Below are positions 15,476 through 24,600 of a stretch of 56,365 nucleotides of DNA, in pieces. Position 1 is the stretch's first letter, and each line of letters opens with the position of its first letter. Where the stretch lies: NCBI RefSeq assembly GCF_009765905.1, contig NZ_LMUO01000019.1:53928-110292 (forward strand), in the 5' to 3' direction. The notes beneath the pieces are model-generated. The model saw only the letters and a list, made by a program, of their open reading frames with translations, searched no databases and was not told where the DNA came from. This stretch comes from Mucilaginibacter sp. L196. Lineage in GTDB: Bacteria; Bacteroidota; Bacteroidia; Sphingobacteriales; Sphingobacteriaceae. The position numbers and the translations under genes are program-made.

Positions 15476-16781
15476 TAAACTACCGCTAACTATATTTTGG
15501 TTTAGGCGTGATTTGCGGTTGGATGATAATGCTGGTTTATATCACGCCTTAAAAAGTGGTAACCCCGTATTGCCGATTTTTATCTTCGACAAAGAAATAC
15601 TGGATAAGCTGGAAGATAAGGATGATGCGCGGGTTACGTTTATTTATAATACCATCGAAAATATTAATACGGAACTTAAAAAGCATGGCAGTAGTTTACT
15701 GGTTTTGTATGATAAGCCTGACCATGTTTGGGCTAAACTGCTAAAGGATTATGCAATTGCTTCGGTGTATACCAACCATGACTATGAGCCCTATGCAAAA
15801 AAGCGTGATGGCGAGGTTGCCCAGCTATTAAAGAAGCATAACATCGGGTTTAAAACTTACAAAGACCAGGTTATTTTTGATCGCGACGAGGTTTTGAAAA
15901 ATGATGGTAAACCTTACACTGTTTATACTCCTTACATGCGTAAATGGTATGAGACACTTAGCCCATTCTACCTAAAAGTTTATCCTACAAAAAAATACTT
16001 CAAAAAACTGTTTAAAACGGATGGCTTTAAAATGCCGTTGTTAAAAGATATGGGCTTTGAAAAGAGCTTCATAAACTTTCCTAATGAAAACTATGAAGCT
16101 GTGATAAAGGATTATGCCGAAAAGCGTGATTTTCCAGGAATCAATGGCACGTCGCACATTGGTTTACGCTTAAGATTCGGCACTGTAAGTATACGGGAAC
16201 TGGCCAGCACAGCTAATAGCTACAAAGAAAAAACCTGGCTGAATGAGTTAATATGGCGAGAGTTTTATATGATGATCCTAGATCATTTTCCTCATACTAT
16301 GAATCATGCTTTCAGGCCGGAATATGATAACATTAAGTGGATAAATGATGAAGCTCAGTTTAAAGCCTGGTGCGAAGGCGAAACTGGCTTTCCGCTGGTT
16401 GATGCGGGTATGCGCGAGCTTAATGCCACAGGTTATATGCATAACCGTGTACGTATGGTAGTAGCCAGTTTTTTAGCCAAAGACCTTTTAATTGACTGGC
16501 GCTGGGGTGAGCACTATTTTGCCCGCAAACTACTGGACTATGAAATGGCAAGCAATGTTGGCGGCTGGCAATGGTCGGCGGGGAGTGGTACTGATGCAGC
16601 GCCATACTTCCGAATTTTCAACCCAGACTCTCAACTTAAAAAATTCGATCCGCAATTTATCTACATAAAAAAATGGGTTCCGGAGTATGCTGACTTTAGC
16701 AAATATCCAAAACCCATTGTTGATCACGCTTTTGCACGTGAGCGTTGTTTAAAAGCTTTTAAAGCTGCCTTAGTTCGGTAA
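15468..16781 (+). CDS. phrB: Deoxyribodipyrimidine photolyase (class I CPD type)
   Basis: A 437-residue FAD photolyase that uses blue light to split cyclobutane pyrimidine dimers in DNA. It has the N-terminal antenna-binding domain (LTIFWFRRDLRLDDNAGL). Its C-terminal FAD domain includes ELIWREFYMMIL, AGMRELNATGYMHNRVRMVVASFL and the ASNVGGWQWSAGSGTDAAPYFRIFNP block that contacts FAD and DNA. The absence of the DASH-specific segment separates it from the protein at 9716-11029. It overlaps the upstream SDR gene by 8 nt. Its length is slightly shorter than the E. coli enzyme but complete at both ends. Confidence 0.94.
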   Translation: MDNKLPLTIFWFRRDLRLDDNAGLYHALKSGNPVLPIFIFDKEILDKLEDKDDARVTFIYNTIENINTELKKHGSSLLVLYDKPDHVWAKLLKDYAIASVYTNHDYEPYAKKRDGEVAQLLKKHNIGFKTYKDQVIFDRDEVLKNDGKPYTVYTPYMRKWYETLSPFYLKVYPTKKYFKKLFKTDGFKMPLLKDMGFEKSFINFPNENYEAVIKDYAEKRDFPGINGTSHIGLRLRFGTVSIRELASTANSYKEKTWLNELIWREFYMMILDHFPHTMNHAFRPEYDNIKWINDEAQFKAWCEGETGFPLVDAGMRELNATGYMHNRVRMVVASFLAKDLLIDWRWGEHYFARKLLDYEMASNVGGWQWSAGSGTDAAPYFRIFNPDSQLKKFDPQFIYIKKWVPEYADFSKYPKPIVDHAFARERCLKAFKAALVR

Positions 16782-16782
16782 A

Positions 16783-17736
16783 CTATGGGCTAACATCCAC
16801 TATTGTAAACTCATATCTTAAACAGGCATTAGCCGGTGTACCTGATGGAGATGATATTCCGTAAGCCTGGCCTGATGGTATTATCATAGAGATTACAGTT
16901 CCTTTTACTGCATGATTTTCTAACATACGTGCTACACCCGGTATAAGAGTGGGTACATCAAACGAAGTACTGTCAACACCGGTAGTTTGATTTGCTCCGC
17001 CTATTACATTGCCGTTAAGCAATCGTTCATTGTACGTAGCCTCAATAGTGGTATTATCTGTTATCGGATCGGTACCAGTGCCTTTTGTTAATATTTTGTA
17101 ATATACTCCACCATCGGGTAAGTAGCCAGTTAAATTTTGGGCAGTCAGGTACTTATTAATTACTTGTTCATCATAATTGTATTGTGCAACTGTGTCAGGT
17201 TGTTTGTTAATCACATGCACATAGTAGTCAAGGCATTGGTTGCCGGCTATGTGGCTGCCTGCAACATTTATACTGCCCGAGCCATAACCATTAACACCAT
17301 AAGCCAAATAGGAAGGTATTAAAACACGCATGCTTCTGCCGCTATATCTTAAATCATTAATGATGGCAAGTTCAAGCCCGGCAGGAAAAGCAACATTGGT
17401 AAGATGCCCTATATAGCCCAAATATTGATTTAGGATAGTATCAGAGCTTATATATTTGCCATCAAAACTGCGTAGGGTATATACAAAGGATACCTCATCA
17501 CTATAAGTTAAAGGGACGTCTGAAGGAGCTATTGCACTGTCTATGAGTTTATAATAAATACCTGATGTATCACCGCCTACAGTATCTTGGTGCATACCTT
17601 TTATGCCATTAGCCTTAATGTAGTTTAGTATCTGGGCTTGATCGTATTGTACAATATTGGGTTCCGTGCCGGTTTTTCGGCATGATACAAACCCAATAGT
17701 TGAAAGTAGTAAAAGGGTAAAAATTGTTTGTTTCAT
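16783..17736 (-). CDS. FKBP-type peptidyl-prolyl isomerase lipoprotein, two FKBP-like domains
   Basis: A 317-residue predicted lipoprotein: a signal peptide ends in the lipobox FVSC (C19). Two FKBP-like halves follow. The first covers about residues 30-185 and includes LRSFDGKYISSDTIL, AGLELAI, VLIPSYLAYG and CLDYYVHVINKQ. The second covers about 186-317 and includes TIEATYNERLLNGNVI, MIIPSGQAYG and CLRYEFTIVDV. FKBPs catalyse proline cis-trans isomerisation and act as folding helpers, here probably in the periplasm. It lies 4 nt downstream of a second FKBP lipoprotein gene, forming an operon. Whether both domains are active is not clear. Confidence 0.88.
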   Translation of the reverse strand: MKQTIFTLLLLSTIGFVSCRKTGTEPNIVQYDQAQILNYIKANGIKGMHQDTVGGDTSGIYYKLIDSAIAPSDVPLTYSDEVSFVYTLRSFDGKYISSDTILNQYLGYIGHLTNVAFPAGLELAIINDLRYSGRSMRVLIPSYLAYGVNGYGSGSINVAGSHIAGNQCLDYYVHVINKQPDTVAQYNYDEQVINKYLTAQNLTGYLPDGGVYYKILTKGTGTDPITDNTTIEATYNERLLNGNVIGGANQTTGVDSTSFDVPTLIPGVARMLENHAVKGTVISMIIPSGQAYGISSPSGTPANACLRYEFTIVDVSP

Positions 17737-17740
17737 TTAA

Positions 17741-18262
17741 TTAATTAGTTACACTATAAATTCGTATCGAAAAATCAAGAATTGCATTTTCAGGTAGTCC
17801 TAAACCTGGTTGGGCATAATGGCCATATGCATAGCGTGATGGTATAAGTAAACGGATCTCGCCACCTGCCGTACCCATAGGGATTCCTACTTGCCAACCC
17901 AGAATTACACTTGACAATGTATAAGTGGGATGAAAAATGTTGGTCTCATAAAATTGGGTTTCGGAAGTGCCATTACTGTTAATATAGCTTGCGGTATCCC
18001 CAACGGTTACTTGTGTTGAACTTGTAAAAAGAGTATTAGTCGATCCTGTATCAATCACCATATAATAAACACCAATTGTGTCATTGTTTTGTACATGCTT
18101 AAACTTACCTTCTAATCCCTTGCTCCTGATGTAATTGCTTACAATTGAATCATCAATTTTTTTTTGTGCCGCGTACTGTTCAGGCCCGTATAATGATGAT
18201 TTAGTACAGGCAATAGTACAGCAAACATAAAAAAGTGCAATAACTAGCAGTATCCTGTTCAT
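17741..18262 (-). CDS. FKBP-type peptidyl-prolyl isomerase lipoprotein, single domain
   Basis: A 173-residue lipoprotein with a signal peptide and the lipobox TIAC (C19). One FKBP-like domain ends with LLIPSRYAYGHYAQPGLGLPENAILDFSIRIYSV, the standard last strands of the fold (AYG and the PxNAxLxF segment). It resembles the first half of the following gene, so the two probably arose by duplication. It leads the two-gene operon. It is predicted to act at the periplasmic face of a membrane. Confidence 0.85.
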   Translation of the reverse strand: MNRILLVIALFYVCCTIACTKSSLYGPEQYAAQKKIDDSIVSNYIRSKGLEGKFKHVQNNDTIGVYYMVIDTGSTNTLFTSSTQVTVGDTASYINSNGTSETQFYETNIFHPTYTLSSVILGWQVGIPMGTAGGEIRLLIPSRYAYGHYAQPGLGLPENAILDFSIRIYSVTN

Positions 18263-18392
18263 TTAAATTTCAAACGGCAAATTTATTCTTTTATAATTCA
18301 AAAACGGCAGGTTAACATTTTTTAACAATATTATTGTGATTTAACCTTGTAAATCGGAATTTATTGTGGTGAAAATACTTTTTTTGAGCCAT

Positions 18393-18836
18393 TTATGGCT
18401 TGTAATTTAGGGTTAGCTGATTTATCTTCTCGAGCATATTGATCAGATATTGTTTATCGGCCTCATTAATGTGGTCATTCAGGTAGTTATTAAATTGTTT
18501 AACAACACCCCGGGCAAGGTGTCGCTTCTCTTTACCTAGTTCTGTTAAATAAATTTTAACAGATCGCTTGTCACCGGGGTTTGATTCCCGATAGATAAGC
18601 CCTGTTTCCTCCAGTTGGTTAAGCATGCGCGATAAACTGGTTGATTTAAGCCCCAGCAAAGCCGCCGCTTTTGATACAGTAGTGCCTTCCTGTTCATCAA
18701 TATTGATCAATAAATACCCTATTGATTGCGTAATGCCAAATTCTGTTACCAATTGGTTATACCTGTTTGCAACAGTTTGCCATACTATCTTCAAAAAATA
18801 GTCGATGGTTTCCTGGCTTTTTACATTGTTACGCAT
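18393..18836 (-). CDS. MarR-family transcriptional regulator
   Basis: A 147-residue winged-helix regulator. The DNA-binding domain spans about residues 45-115 with the recognition helix in SKAAALLGLKSTSLSRMLNQLEETGLIYRESN and the wing GDKRSVKIYLTELGKE, both standard for MarR. The N- and C-terminal helices would form the dimer interface. It is on the same strand and 37 nt downstream of the gamma-glutamyltransferase gene, so it may be co-transcribed with it. Its ligand and targets are unknown. Confidence 0.9.
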   Translation of the reverse strand: MRNNVKSQETIDYFLKIVWQTVANRYNQLVTEFGITQSIGYLLINIDEQEGTTVSKAAALLGLKSTSLSRMLNQLEETGLIYRESNPGDKRSVKIYLTELGKEKRHLARGVVKQFNNYLNDHINEADKQYLINMLEKINQLTLNYKP

Positions 18837-18873
18837 ATCTCACAAACATAAGTAATTTTCGGCTTCGTAAAAT

Positions 18874-20589
18874 TTACCATCCAAGTTTGGTGTCATCGCC
18901 ACGTGGATCGGCACCGCCTTCATAATAACCCCATTTTGTTTTCAAAATTGCATCAACACGGCCTATCGGTTTATGATCTGCAATTTTGTAGCCCTTCTTT
19001 TGCAACTTTTGGCGAGTGAGGCTATCTATTGCTCCTGCCTCAACATCCACTTCATCCGGTAACCATTGGTTATGGAAACGTTTTGCAGCAACGGCTTGTT
19101 GCATATCCATATTGAATTCAATCGCGTTTAATATGGTTTGAAATACAGAAGTGATAATAGTTGACCCTCCCGGCGTGCCTACCACCATAAAAAGCTTACC
19201 GTCCTTTTCAACAATAGTTGGTGTCATGGATGATAACATCCGTTTGCCGGGCTGTATACTATTAGCTTTGCCGCCAACCAAACCGTACATATTCGGAACG
19301 CCGGGTTTTTCGCTAAAATCATCCATCTCGTTATTCAGTAGAAAGCCTGCGCCTTTAACAAATATTTTCGACCCGAATGTATCATTAAGTGTGGTGGTGA
19401 TGGATACCGCATTCCCATCACGATCAACAACGCAATAGTGCGTGGTCTGATTACTTTCATAACCTATGAAAGTTCCCGGCTGTATTGCTGTACTTGGAGT
19501 AGCTGCGTTCCAGTTAAAGCTTTGCATCCGCTGCGCGATATAGGCAGGATTTAACAAGCTGTCAACAGGTACCTTATAAAAGTCAGGATCACCTAAGTAT
19601 TTTGAACGGTCAGCATAAACGCGGCGCTCTGCCTCAACCATTAATTGTACGGTTGAATCCTGGTTATAGCCCCATCGTTGTAAAGGATATTTCTCAACTG
19701 ATTTTAATAATTGAATTAAGGCAATACCACCGCTTGAGGGAGGGGGCATAGTAATAATAGTATAATTTTTATACTTACCGATGATAGGTTTACGCCAAAC
19801 GGCATGGTAATTTTTAAGATCAGCTTTGGTGATGATGCCATCGCCACCTTTCATTTCGGCTACCATTTCATCGGCAACTTCGCCCTCGTAAAAGCCTGCG
19901 CGACCTTTATCACGAATGAGCTCTAGCGTTTTCGCCAAGTCACTCTGAACTAATAAATCACCTTCTTTCCACGGTGTATCTTTTAGCATATAAGATTTGC
20001 CGGGATTCAACCTTTTAAATATCCCCTGTGATTCATTTAATCCCGCGGCAAGTTTAGCTGTAACTTTAAACCCATCGGCAGCCAAATCAATCGCGGGCTG
20101 AACAAGATCGGCCCATTTTAATTTGCCGTATTTATTATGCGCCTCAATCATGCCATCAACAGAACCCGGTACACCCGATGCTTTATGAGTATATAAACTC
20201 ATATCAGGTATTGGATTGCCCGCTGAATCAAGGTACATGTTGGTAGTTGCGGCGGCGGGTGCTTTTTCTCTGAAATCGAGTGTATTGCTTTGGCCATCGG
20301 CAGCACGATATACCATAAATCCGCCGCCGCCTATATTGCCGGCCTGTGGTAATGTTACCGCAAGCGCGAATTGTACAGCAATGGCAGCATCAACGGCATT
20401 GCCGCCCTTTTGAAGGATGGCCAGCCCAACCTTTGATGCATCAGGGTAAGCGCAAACAACCATGCCGTTAGTATATTCCTTACCGCTGGTATCATTTAAA
20501 GCTCCCTGCACGCAGGCATGGAGGGTAGAGATGACAAGTAAAAATGAGAGCACATAACATGCTTTTTTTATTATGATGGAATTTCGCAT
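18874..20589 (-). CDS. ggt: Gamma-glutamyltransferase
   Basis: A 571-residue periplasmic or membrane-anchored GGT that cleaves gamma-glutamyl bonds, for example in glutathione, and can transfer the gamma-glutamyl group. A signal peptide ends in LHAC, a weak lipobox (C26), so it may be a lipoprotein. The proenzyme cleaves itself before T382 in NQTTHYCVVD, which becomes the N-terminal nucleophile of the small subunit. Other landmarks are GGNAVDAAIAVQFALAVTLPQAGNIGGGGFMVYR (substrate side), MPPPSSGG and the LNNEMDDF and GTPGGSTI segments near the active site. Length is normal for the family. Confidence 0.95.
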   Translation of the reverse strand: MRNSIIIKKACYVLSFLLVISTLHACVQGALNDTSGKEYTNGMVVCAYPDASKVGLAILQKGGNAVDAAIAVQFALAVTLPQAGNIGGGGFMVYRAADGQSNTLDFREKAPAAATTNMYLDSAGNPIPDMSLYTHKASGVPGSVDGMIEAHNKYGKLKWADLVQPAIDLAADGFKVTAKLAAGLNESQGIFKRLNPGKSYMLKDTPWKEGDLLVQSDLAKTLELIRDKGRAGFYEGEVADEMVAEMKGGDGIITKADLKNYHAVWRKPIIGKYKNYTIITMPPPSSGGIALIQLLKSVEKYPLQRWGYNQDSTVQLMVEAERRVYADRSKYLGDPDFYKVPVDSLLNPAYIAQRMQSFNWNAATPSTAIQPGTFIGYESNQTTHYCVVDRDGNAVSITTTLNDTFGSKIFVKGAGFLLNNEMDDFSEKPGVPNMYGLVGGKANSIQPGKRMLSSMTPTIVEKDGKLFMVVGTPGGSTIITSVFQTILNAIEFNMDMQQAVAAKRFHNQWLPDEVDVEAGAIDSLTRQKLQKKGYKIADHKPIGRVDAILKTKWGYYEGGADPRGDDTKLGW

Positions 20590-20808
20590 TTATTATAATG
20601 TGGTTAAAAATATCCGCAATGCTTTGCCGGGATAACCGCACTAATTTAGTTTATTTTGGTGCATTGTACTGTTAAAAATAGAATTGTTTTTTATTGACAC
20701 ACAGCTAGTTTGCCGGTTGTAATATTTATTTTTTAGATAACAAAGCCATAAAACTTAATTTTGGCCGTTTACTGATTGTAACATTTATACTCACAAAACT
20801 ACCTATTG

Positions 20809-21324
20809 ATGAAAAAAGTACTAATAACATTGTTTATTTCAGCTTCCTTTTTGCTAATGACTAACAGGTCGCAGGCACAGGATTCGCAAACGCAGGGCGG
20901 ACAGGATTATAAAACTGCTGTAGGATTAAAATTTGGCCCATTTGAAAGTGGGGTAAGCATTAAATACTTTCCTACCAGTGATATATCTTATGAAGGTATA
21001 ATCGGCTTCAAGAATCACGGACTTGTTTTAACCGGCTTGTATGAATTAAACCAGGAAGCCTTTAATGTGCCCGCATTAAAGTTCTATTATGGATTCGGTG
21101 CCCATATCGGTTCTGTGGGCAAGGGCGAAATTGACAATTTTAACGGCAGTGAATATTATAACAACAACCATATTTTATTAGGAGCAGATGGAGTTATTGG
21201 TCTTGAATATACTTTTCCCCAAGCGCCTATAGCCATAAGCCTTGATCTTGATCCAAGGATAGAGCTGGCCAGTGGCCCATACTTTGATCTTGCTCCCGGC
21301 ATCGGATTAAAATATACCTTTTAG
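20809..21324 (+). CDS. Small outer-membrane beta-barrel protein
   Basis: A 171-residue exported protein. A signal peptide of about 24 residues ends in RSQA|QDS. The mature chain alternates strands such as AVGLKFGPFESGVSIKYF, YEGIIGFKNHGLVLTGLYELN and LKFYYGFGAHIGSV and ends in LKYTF, with a C-terminal phenylalanine as in many barrel proteins. I choose the ATG at 20809 over the TTG one codon earlier. No specific function is recognised. The phased-tract repeat copy B starts 51 nt after its stop, in the same orientation. Confidence 0.75.
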   Translation: MKKVLITLFISASFLLMTNRSQAQDSQTQGGQDYKTAVGLKFGPFESGVSIKYFPTSDISYEGIIGFKNHGLVLTGLYELNQEAFNVPALKFYYGFGAHIGSVGKGEIDNFNGSEYYNNNHILLGADGVIGLEYTFPQAPIAISLDLDPRIELASGPYFDLAPGIGLKYTF

Positions 21325-21375
21325 TATTCTGAATTATCACTAGCGCGAAATCCGTTTTCGCAGTACTCATTACTA

Positions 21376-21629
21376 CTGTACCGTATCATGTGTAAGTGAA
21401 ACAATTGGTACATTTGGTACACTTTTATGCCCAAAATCGCCCTAAAAAGCATCAAAAAGGGCGTTTTTACTTCGGTTTTAAGCATCAAAACAGCTTGAAA
21501 AACACTGTTTTGGTGTCATTTTTCATTAAAAACAGGTCAAAAAGACGTGTTTTTATCTAAAAAAATGACTAAAAATCACTCTTTTTTAACTTTAAAACAC
21601 CAAAAGTGTACCAGCGTAGTACACTTTTT
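21376..21629 (+). repeat. Phased A/T-tract repeat element, copy B
   Basis: This occupies the gap 21325-21647. The head reads CTGTACC (21376-21382), GTGAAACA, TTGGTACA, TTTGGTACACTTTT. After it come 17 successive A- or T-runs of 4-7 bases between about 21423 and 21597. Counting by hand, their centres are separated by 9-11.5 bp with a mean of about 10.7 bp. TGGTACACTTTT at the left is inverted as AAAAGTGTACCA at 21602-21613, giving this copy terminal inverted repeats of 12 bp, and a further GTACACTTTTT follows. Several A-run/T-run pairs flank 5-6 bases (for example AAAAAGGGCGTTTTT) and could also form mini-hairpins. Copies A and C share the head and phasing but not the filler bases. Confidence 0.85.
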
Positions 21630-21638
21630 GAGCATATA

Positions 21639-21672
21639 AAAAGATCGTTATCTAACAATAACGATCTTTTTT
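21639..21672. terminator. Hairpin terminator overlapping the end of the subtilase gene
   Basis: The stem AAAAAGATCGTTAT pairs with ATAACGATCTTTTT across a short loop, with A- and T-runs at either side. It includes the last codons and the stop of the leftward subtilase gene, and it lies just past repeat copy B, so it could end transcription from both directions. Confidence 0.75.
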
Positions 21673-24600
21673 GTATAAACCTTAGTGCCCAGCGTCAACT
21701 TTAATATATATGCGCCGGGAGCCTGGTTGCTTACATTTAATATGGTGCTAAAATTACCCGCAGCTATACCTTGTTTGCCAGTATATACAATCCTGCCTAT
21801 GCTGTTTACCAGGCTAAGTGTCATGTCCGTATTGGTTGGAGCATCAAACAGTACATTTAAAATAGTATTTGCCGGTACCGGATATACTGTTAAGCCTACC
21901 CCATTATCAGTTAAAGTAGATGGGGATATATATACATAAGTAGAAGATGTATCTGAACAACCGGTGCTTGATGTAACCCTAACTTTATAATTGCCATTAA
22001 CTGTTGGTGAGTACGTTTGGTTAATAGCATTATTTATAATGGTGTCATTTAAGTACCATTGGTTGCCTGATGAAAAATTAGAGCTTAGTACTGTACCATT
22101 GCCGGTAATAGTTGGTCTAACCAGTGTTGCCGCCTGTCTTCCATCAGATGTACAACCCGCGCTTATTACCTTTAAGTTATAAAAATAGTAATAGTAAGTA
22201 GCTGGGTTGGTACCTGTACCTGTCGCGGTGTTGCTAGTTATCGTAAATACGCTATCGGCAGAGAAAGGGTATCCGCTTACACCGGCATTATTACGGTAGA
22301 TGGTGACATTGGCATCATAGGTAACATTTATTGAATAATCTCCTGCTGCGGGTATCTGTAAATTTAGATTATATACCCTGCCTGTATCGCTTGGATCATC
22401 ATCTTGTGCGCCTGGTTGTGGGTTAGTAGTGGTTGCAGCAGCGTTAATGGTAGTGCTTGATAATGTTTCGCCGCCTGCATTGGTTACCGAAAAAGTTATA
22501 CTACCGGGATAGCCAATGTATAAACGCGCGCTTTGTAATATTACCGGCGCATTGGCATGCACCAAAACTGAGGGGCCAAACTGATTATATCCACCGCCGG
22601 TAAAAGCTTCTTTAGTGGCAGGGCCAACTGTCCCGCTAAAATCATTAAGGCCTGCGTAAACTGTTTTGTTTGCCGGGATTTGTGCTGCTATTGCAGGAGA
22701 TCCTATGGCAATAGGAGCTGTATCGGTAGTGTTATTATACCAGAATATTGTTCCATCGCCGGTTCCGGTAAATGAATATTTACTACTTTCAATACAATAG
22801 TTAACATTCAGGTTGCTTACGGTTGGGGCTGGGTTTATGGTGATTTTTGAGCTTGCCGTATCGTTACTGGTTATAGCATCATTAGGCAGGCTGGTTATAG
22901 CCGTTATGGTATATGTTGCTCCCGCTGTTGCATTAAATGTTGAATTTAACGTGAAATTAGCTTCAGCTAATGGTGATAATGTACCTGTATAAGTTTCATT
23001 AAAAGTGGTAATAGTATTGTTAGGTGCTTTTACGGTAACTGTTACAGGGATATTGCTGATGGATGCAGAACCATAGTTTTTTAGCGTAACTATAATAGGA
23101 GTAGAGCCAGAGCAAGCACCGGATGTATCCGGACTGGCGATTGCAACTGCACCTGCATCGGTGGTTGATTTTATAAATTCAACACGGTAATCCTGTGTTT
23201 CGCCTTTCGCGTAAGAGCCGCATGCCTGTACCGTCGAGGTATCGCTGGTTTCTGTTAATACTACGCGCATTAAACTGTAATTGCCGGGTATAACAGTAAT
23301 GGGAACCGTAACGTTAGTGGTGTAAGTTCCGGTGCCATTAATAACATTTGTGGTTGCTACCAGCTCGCCCGGGCCATTGAAATTGCCATCGCCATTCCAG
23401 TCAATATATACTTTAGCAACTTTATTGAAATTATTACCACAAGTACCCAATGTAAGGCTTAATGGATAAGTTTTTCCTGCAACCAGTGAATCGGTAAGGT
23501 TTGTATAATCAGAATAAGTAGTACAGCCTGCCGGCGGAGTATTATTTATGTTTGATAGTGTTACGTTGTTTATACGCGAATCAGCGCTTGACGTTGGTCC
23601 AGATGTACAATAGGCAGATCCTCCCACACCAGTTGCTATTAGTGAATAGGCTTGTCCGCCTGATTTTAAAGTGTTTTTGTGCGATACGGTGATGGTGTAT
23701 TTCCTGCCGGGAACAGCACCTGCGATGTAAACCTGTTCAACATTATCACGAATATTATCACCAGTTTGTGCCGGGCTTGATGGATTTGATGGGTCTAATA
23801 TCCAGGGCATAAAGGTAGTCGTGCTGTCGCTAACCCTAACATCCAGGTCATTTACCAATTTAATAGTTGGGTCGTTTACTATACCATCCGCCGTTGCAGT
23901 ACCTGCAGGATCTGTCCATGAAATAGTAGCTATTAGCGGCCCATCACCTGATGCTGTTACGGTAAGTGTTTTTGTTTGTCCTTGAGATAAGGAATCTTCT
24001 TTGATTATGCTTTTTGTGCCATTATCAATTAATGCCTGTGCCGCGCTTTTGGTATTGAGCAATCCCCATCCATACATATAATCTGGTCCAACGTTTCCTG
24101 CATCAACAGCAGTCGCGCATACCAGTCCTTTTAAGGTAGCAGCACGCATAAAAGCTCCGGAGTGTTTCTCGGCATAATACTCCTGCAATAAATATAAGGA
24201 GCCGGTTACATTGGGCGCCGACATGGATGTACCACTTAACGTAATATAAGTTGTGGGTGACGCGGCGCCACATGATAGTACATTTTCGCCCATACCCACT
24301 ATATCGGGTTTAACCCTCCCATCATCAGTTGGCCCATAACTACTAAAGTAACTTGCAATAATAGATGCACTATTTGGTGGCCCGTATGGTAACTGGCCTA
24401 CAGATCCAACCGTTAAAATATTTTTAGCGTTGCCCGTAGTGGCGATACCATCATAACCAAGTTGACTGCTAATATTACTGGTAGCAGTACGGGTTTTTGT
24501 TATCAGGGTCATGTTTGTTGCGCTTGTGTAACCCTGGTAGGTGCCGCCAATTGCAGGGCCATTATAGCCGCGTGAATTTCCTGCGGATTCCACTATCAGG

